Assembly (NCBI RefSeq): GCF_036226885.1
Contig: NZ_CP109027.1
Coordinates: 9,238,001-9,302,000 of the forward strand
Length of the DNA stretch: 64,000 nucleotides
Source: Streptomyces sp. NBC_00663
GTDB lineage: Bacteria; Actinomycetota; Actinomycetes; Streptomycetales; Streptomycetaceae
Direction: 5' to 3'
The notes under the pieces are model-generated. The model was given only the letters and a program-made list of their open reading frames with translations, was not told the DNA's origin and did no database searches. Positions 49,184 to 57,587 of the stretch are shown one piece after another (within the stretch, counting starts at the first letter, position 1; the number at the start of each line of letters is the position of its first letter). Position numbers and translations under genes: made by a program.

Positions 49184-50224
49184 ATGAAGGCACTTCAGTA
49201 CCGCACCATCGGCGCGCCGCCCGAGGTGGTCACCGTCCCCGATCCCGAACCGGGCCCCGGCCAGGTCCTGTTGAAGGTCACCGCCGCCGGCGTGTGCCAC
49301 TCCGACATCGCCGTGATGAGCTGGCCCGCCGAAGGATTCCCCTACGACCTTCCGCTCACCCTCGGCCATGAGGGCGTCGGCACCGTCGCCGCGCTCGGCG
49401 CCGGCGTCAGCGGGGTACGGGAGGGCGAATCGGTCGCCGTCTACGGGCCCTGGGGCTGCGGGACCTGCGCCAAGTGCGCCGAGGGCAAGGAGAACTACTG
49501 TCTGCGCGCGGAGGAACTGGGCATCCGACCGCCGGGCCTCGGGGCGCCCGGCTCCATGGCGGAGTACCTGCTCGTGGACGACCCGCGCCACCTCGTGCCG
49601 CTCGACGGGCTCGACCCCGTCGCCGCGGTACCGCTCACGGACGCGGGGCTCACCCCGTACCACGCGATCAAGCGTTCGCTGCCCAAGCTGGTCCCCGGCT
49701 CGACCGCCGTGGTCATCGGCGCGGGCGGGCTCGGGCACGTCGCCATCCAGCTGCTGCGCGCGCTGACGCCGGCCCGGGTGATCGCGCTCGACGTCAGTGA
49801 GGACAAGCTGCGCCTCGCCCGTGAGGTCGGTGCGCACGAGGCGGTGCTGTCGGATGCCGGGGCCGCGGACGCGGTGCGCGGGCTGACCGGCGGTCTGGGC
49901 GCGGAGGCGGTGTTCGACTTCGTCGGCGCCGAGCCGACCGTGCGCACCGCGGGCGCCATGGCCGCCGTCGAGGCCGATGTGACCATCGTGGGCATCGGCG
50001 GCGGGACGCTGCCCGTCGGGTTCGGGCATCTGCCGTTCGAGGTCGCGGTCACCGCGCCCTACTGGGGCAGCCGCGGCGAACTCATCGAGGTGCTCGGACT
50101 GGCCCGGGCCGGTGCGGTGTCGGTGCACACCGAGACGTACTCGCTGGACGAGGCGCCGCTGGCCTACGAGCGGCTGCACGCCGGGAAGATCAACGGGCGC
50201 GCGGTGATCCTGCCGTACGGCTGA
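49184..50224 (+). CDS. Zinc-dependent alcohol dehydrogenase (MDR family)
   Basis: 346 residues. Catalytic zinc ligands in AGVCHSDIAVM and LTLGHEGVGTV; structural zinc cysteines in GPWGCGTCAKCAEGKENYC. Rossmann site VVIGAGGLGHVAIQLL with an acidic ALDVSEDKL that favours NAD. Likely acts on primary or secondary alcohols. It is 20 bp after the SDR gene, so two dehydrogenases are encoded together; they may share a substrate series. A 14-bp hairpin terminator follows. Confidence 0.92.
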   Translation: MKALQYRTIGAPPEVVTVPDPEPGPGQVLLKVTAAGVCHSDIAVMSWPAEGFPYDLPLTLGHEGVGTVAALGAGVSGVREGESVAVYGPWGCGTCAKCAEGKENYCLRAEELGIRPPGLGAPGSMAEYLLVDDPRHLVPLDGLDPVAAVPLTDAGLTPYHAIKRSLPKLVPGSTAVVIGAGGLGHVAIQLLRALTPARVIALDVSEDKLRLAREVGAHEAVLSDAGAADAVRGLTGGLGAEAVFDFVGAEPTVRTAGAMAAVEADVTIVGIGGGTLPVGFGHLPFEVAVTAPYWGSRGELIEVLGLARAGAVSVHTETYSLDEAPLAYERLHAGKINGRAVILPYG

Positions 50225-50242
50225 CCCGGACCGAGGACATCA

Positions 50243-50286
50243 AGGGGTGAAGGCGATGGCGTGGGAACGTCGTCGCCTTCACCCCT
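50243..50286. terminator. 14-bp perfect bidirectional terminator
   Basis: AGGGGTGAAGGCGA (50243-50256) pairs with TCGCCTTCACCCCT (50273-50286), loop 16 nt, between the convergent ADH and GH64 genes. Confidence 0.8.
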
Positions 50287-50317
50287 GCGTGTGGGCCCCG
50301 GTCGGGCCGGGGTGTCG

Positions 50318-51508
50318 TCAGAACGGCGACAGGGTGAGCGTGCAGCCGGTCGGGCGGGTGTCCTGGATGTACGAGGCGAAGTCCGCCACGTCGTCGAAGG
50401 CGAAACCGTAGGCCCTGCCGTCCTGGGTCGCCGCGTGCACCGCCTTCGCGTAGTGGTTGGTGAGGTCGCCCTGGTAGAAGGCGGCGGCGTCGGCCGCGGG
50501 CTGGGTGGTGTCGGTGAGCAGGGTCGAGCGGTTGAAGCCGGCGCCCAGGACGGCGGCGACGGGGCCGGTGGTGCCGTCGTTGGGTGCGGCGAGGTTGCCG
50601 TCGCAGAAGAGGACGTCGCGGGTCGTGGGCTTGGCGAAGGACACGGAGGCCGGCCCGTCGAAGGTGAACCGCTCGCCGCGCACCCGGCCGGTGAAGGTAC
50701 CGGCGTTGGTGGTGACGGTCAGGTCCTTGCCGGTGTAGGTGCTCCACACCTCGTCGATGTACGGGGCGAAGTAGTCGGTGGCGAAGAGGCCCGCGTCCAG
50801 ACCGTGGCCCGGGGCGATGATGCGGGTGTCGTCCACGACCAGCCGCGCGAAGTCCTCGGTCTGCCGGACGGCGGCGAAGGCGGCGGCGCGCCCGCCGTCG
50901 CGCAGGCCGCCCGTCGTCTGGTCCTGGTCACCGGTGAGCCGGATGCTCATCGGCACGCTGAACATGTCGACCATCGTGGTGTTGCAGAACATGCCGGCCG
51001 CGTTGTACGTGAACTCGGCGCAGTCGTGCAGGATGCCGTGGTTCGGGTCGGAGGCGACCCATCCCGCCGGGTACTGAAGAGCCGCGTTGCCGTTGCCGTC
51101 GGTGACGGCCTTGAACTTGAGCTTGTCGCCGAGCGAGACGTAGACACGGCCCGACATGAACGGGAGGGACAGCGTTGTCTCGCCGCTGCTCGCCAGAGGT
51201 ATCGAGTAGTCGGTGTAGCCGTCGGCCTGGTTGTCCGACAGGGAGATGGGGGCGAGGCCCCCGTCCGCGGTGAGCCGTACCTGTGTGCCGTCGAGGTTGC
51301 CGACGACGTACAGATGCACGGAGCTGTTGTCGAAGGCACCGCTGTTGTTGCGCACGGTCACCGGGAGGGAGGCACTCGCGGAGGTGCCGTCCTGGCTCGC
51401 GAGCGCATGCGGGGCGATGGCCGCGATCGCGGGGACGGCGACGGCAGCGCCGCCCAGGGCGAAGAGCGTCTTGCGGCGGGTCAGGTCGCGCTGGTGACGG
51501 GGTGTCAT
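50318..51508 (-). CDS. Secreted GH64 beta-1,3-glucanase
   Basis: 396 residues from ATG 51508 with AAGGAG six bases upstream. A twin-arginine-like signal (LTRRKTLFALGGAAVAVPAI) is followed by mature sequence. GH64 thaumatin-like fold features: LPVTVRNNSGAFDNSSVHLY, GLAPISLSDNQADGYTDYSIPL, FTYNAAGMFCNTTMVDMFSVP and FAFDDVADFASYIQDTRP at the end. GH64 enzymes release laminaripentaose from beta-1,3-glucans of fungal walls. A 16-bp palindromic operator lies ~40 bp upstream. Confidence 0.9.
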   Translation of the reverse strand: MTPRHQRDLTRRKTLFALGGAAVAVPAIAAIAPHALASQDGTSASASLPVTVRNNSGAFDNSSVHLYVVGNLDGTQVRLTADGGLAPISLSDNQADGYTDYSIPLASSGETTLSLPFMSGRVYVSLGDKLKFKAVTDGNGNAALQYPAGWVASDPNHGILHDCAEFTYNAAGMFCNTTMVDMFSVPMSIRLTGDQDQTTGGLRDGGRAAAFAAVRQTEDFARLVVDDTRIIAPGHGLDAGLFATDYFAPYIDEVWSTYTGKDLTVTTNAGTFTGRVRGERFTFDGPASVSFAKPTTRDVLFCDGNLAAPNDGTTGPVAAVLGAGFNRSTLLTDTTQPAADAAAFYQGDLTNHYAKAVHAATQDGRAYGFAFDDVADFASYIQDTRPTGCTLTLSPF

Positions 51509-51546
51509 GAGTGCTCCTTCGGGGCTCTGCAAAGGCGTTCAGGAGT

Positions 51547-51562
51547 CTGAGAGCGCTCTCAG
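51547..51562. promoter_or_regulatory. CebR/LacI-type operator upstream of the GH64 gene
   Basis: CTGAGAGCGCTCTCAG is a perfect 16-bp palindrome. Its core differs from the CebR operator TGGGAGCGCTCCCA at only two symmetric positions. LacI-family repressors of this type release DNA when cello- or laminari-oligosaccharides bind, which suits a glucanase gene. Confidence 0.7.
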
Positions 51563-51740
51563 TTGTGCGTCGGCGATCCCCATGAGCCAGGACCATACGC
51601 ACGACCGTGCGATGTGCCAACCGGAACGCTGAGCCTCAAATGGCCCTGAGCTGCGGCTATTTGGAACTGTGGAGAAGCCCGAAGAACGTTTAAGGCGCGT
51701 TTAAACCGCGCTTAATCTCGGGAGGCGGCCCGGAGGTTGC

Positions 51741-52613
51741 TCACTCAGGCCGCCGTCCGGCGAAGAAGCCCGCAAGGGAGGACGCGAGCGCTTCTGGAGC
51801 CTCTTCGGCCACGTGGTGCCCGGCGTCGATGCCGTGGCCGCGTACGTCCGGTGCCCACTGCCTCCAGATCTTCAACGGGTCCCCGTACAGATCTTCGAGG
51901 TCGTCCCGGAGGGATCACAGGATCAGCGCCGGGCACTGGATCCGGCGCCCGGCCGCGCGGTCGTCCTCCTCGTGCCGCCGGTCGATGGTGAGACCGGCCC
52001 GGTAGTCCTCCAGCATCGCCCGCACCACGTCGGGGTTTCTCGTGGCCGCGCGCCACTCGTCGTGATTCTCCTGCCCCATGCTCTGCGGGTCGCCGCGGTA
52101 CCAGCCGTCCGGATCGGCGTTGATGACCCGCTCGGGGATGTCCGGCTGGGCGAAGAAGAACCAGTGCCACCACTGCGTGGCGAACTCAGCCGTGATGCGG
52201 GACAGGTGCTCGGTGAGCGGCAGACAGTCGAGCAGCGCCACCCGCGAGACCGCGTCGGGGTGGTCGAGTACAAGACGCAGCGCCACACTGCCTCCGCGAT
52301 CGTGCCCGGCGAGCGCGAACCGGGCATGGCCGAGGGAGCGCATCACCTCGACCACGTCGCCGGCGACGGCCCGCTTGGAGTGTCCGGCGTGGTCCGCGGT
52401 GGGCGCCGGACCGGTGGAGCGGCCGTACCCGCGAAGATCGGGACAGACCACGGTGAAACCCTGGCGGACGAGGAGCGGGGCGACGCGATGCCAGGTCGCC
52501 GACGTCCTGGGGTGGCCGTGCAGCAGCACCACCGGCGGCCCTTCTCCGCCGTAGCGAACAGCAATTGATGCGTCGTCGACCTGAACCCGCCCGGTCTCAA
52601 AGCCCTCGAACAA
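51741..52613 (-). pseudogene. Alpha/beta hydrolase (haloacetate-dehalogenase-like) with in-frame stop
   Basis: From TTG 52613 (GGGAGG eight bases upstream) the frame encodes VVLLHGHPRTSATWHRVAPL, FALAGHDRGGSVALRL (nucleophile Asp in G-H-D-R-G, as in haloacetate dehalogenases and epoxide hydrolases) and IQCPALIL, then meets TGA at 51915-51917. Reading on in the same frame gives SLRDDLEDLYGDPLKIW and IDAGHHVAEEAPEAL, the expected C-terminus with the catalytic His, to a true stop at 51741. A TGG-to-TGA change of one Trp codon explains it. The truncated product would lack the catalytic His. Confidence 0.85.
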
Positions 52614-52703
52614 GGCCCGAACCTCCCGCCCTCGTCGGCACACCGTCCACGCCCCGCGGGTTCCACCCGACTCTGTCCGAGAAACCGAGGTCCGGCGTCG
52701 GTC

Positions 52704-55700
52704 TCAGCGCGGGGTCGTCGTCGTGGGCCGGGGCGGCAGGTCCTCCGGGAGCAGCAGGCGCAGGTCGTCCAGGCCGGGAGCGGGCAGCGTGCCGATGCGG
52801 CCCGCCTGGTTGGTCATCATGGCCTCCAGCAGTCGGCGGGCCGTGCGCGCGTTGCCGAAGGAGCGGTCGCGGGGAAGGGCGTCGATGTGGGTGCTGAGGG
52901 CGTCGAGGGCCTCCGGCGAGCAGTCGTAGCCGTAACCCGAGGCGGAGCGGGCGAGGATGTCGAGCAGTTCCTGGGTGGTGTAGTTCTCGAACTCCACGGT
53001 CCGGGAGAAGCGTGAGGCCAGGCCCGGGTTGGAGGCCAGGAAGCGGTCCATCTCGCGGGTGTAGCCGGCCGCGATGACGACGACCTCGTCGCGGTGGTCC
53101 TCCATCAGCTTCAGCAGGGTGTCGACGGCCTCCCGGCCGAAGTCGGAGGCGGCGCCCTCGGGCGTGAGGGTGTAGGCCTCGTCGACGAACAGCACGCCTC
53201 CCAGGGCCCGTTCGAAGGCCTCCTTGGTGAGCTGGGCGGTGTGGCCGACGTAGCGGCCGACCAGGTCGGCCCGTGCGACCTCGACGAGCTGGCCCTTGGG
53301 CAGGACGCCGAGCGAGCGCAGCAGGTCTGCGTAGAGGCGGGCGACCGTGGTCTTTCCGGTGCCGGGCGGGCCCGAGAAGATCAGATGGTGGCTGATCCTG
53401 GGGACGGGCAGACCGGCGGCCTGGCGCTGCTTGGTGGCGGTGAGCAGGTTGACCAGGGCGGTCACCTCGTTCTTGACGGCGGTCAGGCCGACCATGGCGT
53501 GCAGTTCGGCGAGGAGTTCCTCGGAACCCGGTCCGCTCTCGCCGGCGGAGGCGGCGTCCGCGGCCACGTCCTCGGGCAGCAGCAGACTCAGGTCGCTCTC
53601 CGCCGGGTTGGGCATGGAGCCCAGCCGGTGGGCCTGCCGGTCGACCATCTCCTCGAACACCTTGCGCGCCGCCCGTCCGTTGCCGAAGGCGGCGTCGCGC
53701 GGCATCCGCTCGTAGAGGCGGCTCAAGGCGTCCAGCGTCGCCGGGGCCAGCTCGTAGCGGTGCGCCGCGCACATGTTCTCGGTGATGGTCACCAGCTCGT
53801 CGACCGAGTAGTTGTCGAACTCGATGGTCCGGGTGAAGCGTGAGGCCAGGCCCGGGTTGGAGGAGAGGAAGGCGTCCATCTCGGAGGTGTAGCCGGCCGC
53901 GATGACGACCACGTCGTCGCGGTGGTCCTCCATCAGCTTCAGCAGGGTGTCGACGGCCTCCCGGCCGAAGTCGGCGCCGGATCCCTTGCTGTCGGACAGC
54001 AAGGTGTACGCCTCGTCGATGAACAGCACACCGCCGAGGGCGTCGTTGAACGCCTCGGTGGTCTTGATGGCCGTGCCGCCGATGACCTGGGCGACGAGAT
54101 CGGCGCGGGAGACCTCCACCAGATGTCCGGAACGCAGCACGCCGAGGTCCGCCAGGATGCCCCCGTAGAGGCGGGCCACAGTGGTCTTGCCGGTGCCGGG
54201 CGGGCCGGAGAAGACCAGGTGGCGGCTCATCGAGGGGACGGGCATGCCGAGCTGGAGGCGTCGCTGGGCGAGCTGGTTGAGGTTCAGCAGGGTGTGCACC
54301 TGGTGCTTCACGTCGGCGAGTCCGACGAGCGACTCCAGCTGTTCCAGCGGTCCTTGGGGTGCCGTGGCGTGGTCGCCGCCGGATGTGGCCGCAGCGACGT
54401 CCGCGGGGAGGGTGTCGCCCCAGGCGTCCGGTGCGCCGTTGCCGGCGCTGTTGAGGTCGTGCACGCCGAGCTGTTCGTTGGCCCGGGTCTGGCGCAGGCC
54501 CGCGCCACGGTTGTCGCGCACGGTGCAGTCGGTGGTGGTCACCGGCTCGGAACTGTCGACGCGGATGCCGTCGCCGACGTTGCCGGTGAGCTGGCAGCCG
54601 GTCAGGGAGGCCCGGCCGCCGTTGGACACCAGCACGCCGTGGGCCCCGCACTCCGTGATCTGGGTGCGCAGCGCGGAGAGTTCGCCGCCGTTGTCGACGA
54701 CGAGGCCGGAGCCTCTGCCCGACTGGACGTGGCAGTCCCGCAGGGTGGCGATGCCCGCCGTGCCGACGGACACGGCGGCGTCGGTGGCCTCGCGCAGCAC
54801 CGTGTCGCGGATCTCGGGCCGGCCGCCCGAGGCGATCCGCAGCGCGGCGCCCCCGGCCCGGTCGATCTCGCAGTGCTCCAGGCGTCCGCGCCCGTCCTCG
54901 ACGACCTCCACGCCGTGTCCGCCCGGCGAGGTGATCCGGGCGCGGCGCAGCAGCGGATGGGCCGCGGTGCGGATCCGGATGCCGGCGCCGGCCGCGTCCG
55001 TGATCAGCAGGGAGTCGAACTCCGCCGCCGACTCGTCCTCCAGCAGTACGGCGCAGTCCTTGTCGGCGCAGTCGCGCACCGTGGTGCCGATGAGGGAGGG
55101 GGAACTGGAGCCGACGACGCGGATCGCGGGGGCCGCGGCGCTGTCGAACGCGCAGTCCCGGAACGAACCCCGGGAGCGTTCGGTGACGGCGAGTCCGCTG
55201 CCCTTGGTGCGTGCGGTGCGGCAGTTCAGGACCTCGGGGTCGGCGGCCGAGCCGAGCAGGATGCCGGGGCCGGAGGTGTCCGTGACGGTGACCTGTTCCA
55301 GGACCGGGCGGGAGCCGCTGGTGACGTAGACGCCGATCGTGGTGTCGTGGACGTCGCTGCGCACGACCCGGGTGGCGCAGCGGCCCTCGAGGGCGATTGC
55401 CGGCTTGTCGGTGGCGGAGATGTCGCAGCCCTCCACCAGCCCCTGCGCCGAGCCGTTGGCGAGGACACCGTTGGCGCGGGCGTCACGGATCCGGCAGTCC
55501 CGCACGGTCGTGTCGGCGTCCTCGCTGATGACGACGCCGGAGGTGCCGAGGTTCTCGAGGAGGGAGTCGGCGACGATGCTGCCGGTGGAGGCGGTGTCCA
55601 CGACTCCGGCGCCGTCCGGGTTGCTGATGCGGCACCCGCGGATGGCCAGCGAACCGGACTCCCTGGCCAGCACGGCCGTCCAGCCGGAGCCGATGACGGT

Positions 55701-56018
55701 GCAGCCGTCCATGGCGACCTGGCCGCGTGGCGCGTCGACGACGGGCAGGTCCGCGCTGCCGCCCCGCAGCGTCAGGTCGGTGAGCAGGACGGCGTCGGCG
55801 ACCAGGACGACGGCGGTGCCCCGGCGGGGACAGATCTCGGCGCTGCCCGGCTCGCCGTCGCCGACGATGGTGACGCGGGTCCTGACGGTCAGGTTCTCGT
55901 CGTAGCGCCCCGGAGCGACGCGGATCACCGCGCCCGTGCGTGCCTTCGCCAGGGCGTCGCCGATCTTCTGGAAGCTGTCCGACCGGCCTGGGCAGACCCT
56001 GAGCAACTGCCGTGACAC
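52704..56018 (-). CDS. Beta-helix protein with two CbxX-type AAA+ ATPase domains (EccA-like)
   Basis: 1104 residues from GTG 56018 (AAGGAGG upstream). Residues 1-~540 are a right-handed parallel beta-helix built of ~23-residue turns (GCRISNPDGAGVVDTASTGS and similar). Two AAA+ domains of the CbxX/CfqX family follow, Walker A FSGPPGTGKTTVARLY at ~604 and again at ~883, each with Walker B (VLFIDEAYTL, VLFVDEAYTL) and a sensor loop (GREAVDTLLKLMEDHRD). EccA of ESX systems has one such ATPase behind a TPR domain; here a beta-helix replaces the TPR. It neighbours mycosin and EccC genes and so is probably an ESX chaperone-like ATPase. Confidence 0.88.
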   Translation of the reverse strand: MSRQLLRVCPGRSDSFQKIGDALAKARTGAVIRVAPGRYDENLTVRTRVTIVGDGEPGSAEICPRRGTAVVLVADAVLLTDLTLRGGSADLPVVDAPRGQVAMDGCTVIGSGWTAVLARESGSLAIRGCRISNPDGAGVVDTASTGSIVADSLLENLGTSGVVISEDADTTVRDCRIRDARANGVLANGSAQGLVEGCDISATDKPAIALEGRCATRVVRSDVHDTTIGVYVTSGSRPVLEQVTVTDTSGPGILLGSAADPEVLNCRTARTKGSGLAVTERSRGSFRDCAFDSAAAPAIRVVGSSSPSLIGTTVRDCADKDCAVLLEDESAAEFDSLLITDAAGAGIRIRTAAHPLLRRARITSPGGHGVEVVEDGRGRLEHCEIDRAGGAALRIASGGRPEIRDTVLREATDAAVSVGTAGIATLRDCHVQSGRGSGLVVDNGGELSALRTQITECGAHGVLVSNGGRASLTGCQLTGNVGDGIRVDSSEPVTTTDCTVRDNRGAGLRQTRANEQLGVHDLNSAGNGAPDAWGDTLPADVAAATSGGDHATAPQGPLEQLESLVGLADVKHQVHTLLNLNQLAQRRLQLGMPVPSMSRHLVFSGPPGTGKTTVARLYGGILADLGVLRSGHLVEVSRADLVAQVIGGTAIKTTEAFNDALGGVLFIDEAYTLLSDSKGSGADFGREAVDTLLKLMEDHRDDVVVIAAGYTSEMDAFLSSNPGLASRFTRTIEFDNYSVDELVTITENMCAAHRYELAPATLDALSRLYERMPRDAAFGNGRAARKVFEEMVDRQAHRLGSMPNPAESDLSLLLPEDVAADAASAGESGPGSEELLAELHAMVGLTAVKNEVTALVNLLTATKQRQAAGLPVPRISHHLIFSGPPGTGKTTVARLYADLLRSLGVLPKGQLVEVARADLVGRYVGHTAQLTKEAFERALGGVLFVDEAYTLTPEGAASDFGREAVDTLLKLMEDHRDEVVVIAAGYTREMDRFLASNPGLASRFSRTVEFENYTTQELLDILARSASGYGYDCSPEALDALSTHIDALPRDRSFGNARTARRLLEAMMTNQAGRIGTLPAPGLDDLRLLLPEDLPPRPTTTTPR

Positions 56019-56203
56019 GCTGTGATCCTCCTTGTGGTGATGCGCCCGCCGGTACCGCTGCGCCCGATCGGGGCGCGGTCGTACGGTGGTGCGCACGCGG
56101 TGAACGCTACGGGACGCCGACTGTCAACTTCCAGGACAGGCAGGGGAGATGGCGCGGGACACCGGCGCGGTGCGGGGTGTACGCCGTGCCTAGGATGTGC
56201 GCC

Positions 56204-57391
56204 ATGCGCGCTGCTCGAACCCACCGTCCGCAGACCGTCGCGGCCGCTTCGGCGGTCGTCGCCGTGCTGCTGGCGGCCGTCGGGGCCGCTCCCGCGGCGG
56301 CCGAATCCGTGGAACTTCCCGCCGTACGGACCTCGTTGGGCTCGGACGAGCCCTGTGCGACGGCCTCGACCCAGCGGGTGGAGACGGAGCCGTGGGCTCT
56401 GTCCTCGCTCGGCGCGCGCCGGGCACTGACCCTCTCGGAGGGGGCCGGTACGACCGTGGCGGTCGTGGACACCGGTGTGAGCGAGAAGGCGTCCGGACTG
56501 GCGGGCCGGGTGACGGCGGTCGGTGACGCGGGCAGCGACTGTGTCGGGCACGGCACCTTCGCGGCGGGGCTGATCGCGGCGGCACCCGAGGCGGGTGCGG
56601 CGGGGCCGTCGGGGCTGGCGCCCCGGGCCCGGATCCTGGCCGTACGGGGCACGGACGAGCGGGGTGACGCCACCGCTCAGCGCCTCGCGGACGCGATCCG
56701 CCGGGCGGCCGACGAAGGGGCCGCGGTCATCTACGTCGGCCGGGCGCTGGCCGACGGCAAGGCGGTCCTGTCCGCCGCGGTCGCCTACGCGAGCAAGAAG
56801 GACGCGCTGGTGGTGGCGCCGCTCGCACCCGATGCGCTGGCCAAGGACCAGTCCGGGGAGTTGGTGAAGCCCGAGCCCTGGTACTGGCCCGCCGCGGCGC
56901 CCGGTGTCCTGGCGGTGACCGATTTCGGGCCTGACGGCAAGCGGCCCGAGAACGCCCCGGTGGTCTCCGGGGCCGACCTCGCGGCGCCCGGTGACGGCGT
57001 CGTCGGCATCGGTCCGGCCGGCAAGGGGCACTACATCGGCTCGGGTGCGTCCCTCGCCGCGGCGCATGTCGCGGGAGCGGCGGCCCAAGTCAGGGCGCGT
57101 TACCCGGAGTTGTCCGCGGCCGAGGTGTCCCGGCGGCTGACGGAGGCCGCCTACCCGGCCGGACCGCCCCGGCTCGACCCCTACGCCGCGCTGACCGCCG
57201 TGCTGCCGGAGACCTCCGGCACCGTACCGACCCCCGGGGTGGCCGTGGTCCCGGCGGCCGCCTCGGTCGAGCCCCGCAACCGTGCACTGGTGGTGGCCGC
57301 CGGCAGCGCGGGCCTGGTGGCGCTGGTGGTCGCGGCGGCGGTGGTGATCCCGCGCGGACGTGCGCGTGGCTGGCGTGCGGGCGAGAACTGA
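56204..57391 (+). CDS. mycP: Mycosin-like subtilase of the type VII secretion system
   Basis: 395 residues from ATG 56204 (TAGGA eight bases upstream). Signal peptide to ~AAES, S8 peptidase domain, then a C-terminal membrane helix (ALVVAAGSAGLVALVVAAAVV) with a basic tail, the mycosin plan. Catalytic residues: D89 (VAVVDTGV), H116 (VGHGTFAAGL) and S283 (GSGASLAAAHVAG). The oxyanion-hole Asn, normally in A-A-G-N, is missing: the matching strand reads LVVAPLAPDALAK. Catalysis may therefore be weak; mycosins also have a structural role in ESX complexes. Confidence 0.88.
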   Translation: MRAARTHRPQTVAAASAVVAVLLAAVGAAPAAAESVELPAVRTSLGSDEPCATASTQRVETEPWALSSLGARRALTLSEGAGTTVAVVDTGVSEKASGLAGRVTAVGDAGSDCVGHGTFAAGLIAAAPEAGAAGPSGLAPRARILAVRGTDERGDATAQRLADAIRRAADEGAAVIYVGRALADGKAVLSAAVAYASKKDALVVAPLAPDALAKDQSGELVKPEPWYWPAAAPGVLAVTDFGPDGKRPENAPVVSGADLAAPGDGVVGIGPAGKGHYIGSGASLAAAHVAGAAAQVRARYPELSAAEVSRRLTEAAYPAGPPRLDPYAALTAVLPETSGTVPTPGVAVVPAAASVEPRNRALVVAAGSAGLVALVVAAAVVIPRGRARGWRAGEN

Positions 57392-57548
57392 GCGTCCCGG
57401 CGCCGGCCGTCTGCTGAGCCCCGGTGCGCCGGGACAGCCGGCGGGTGGTGTCACGTCTGGGGCGAACCCTGTCGCAGGCAGGCCGAGTTGACGGCCCGGG
57501 CTCCCTTCTGGCGCAGCTCGGGACGGCGTACGCCGCCGGTGCCCCGGT

Positions 57549-57575
57549 CCCGCGGGCGGGGTGTCCGCCCGCGGG
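57549..57575. terminator. 11-bp perfect hairpin between mycosin and EccC genes
   Basis: CCCGCGGGCGG and CCGCCCGCGGG with a 5-nt loop, just past the convergent stops of mycP and eccC. Confidence 0.7.
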
Positions 57576-57587
57576 GCGTTGGTGGGT

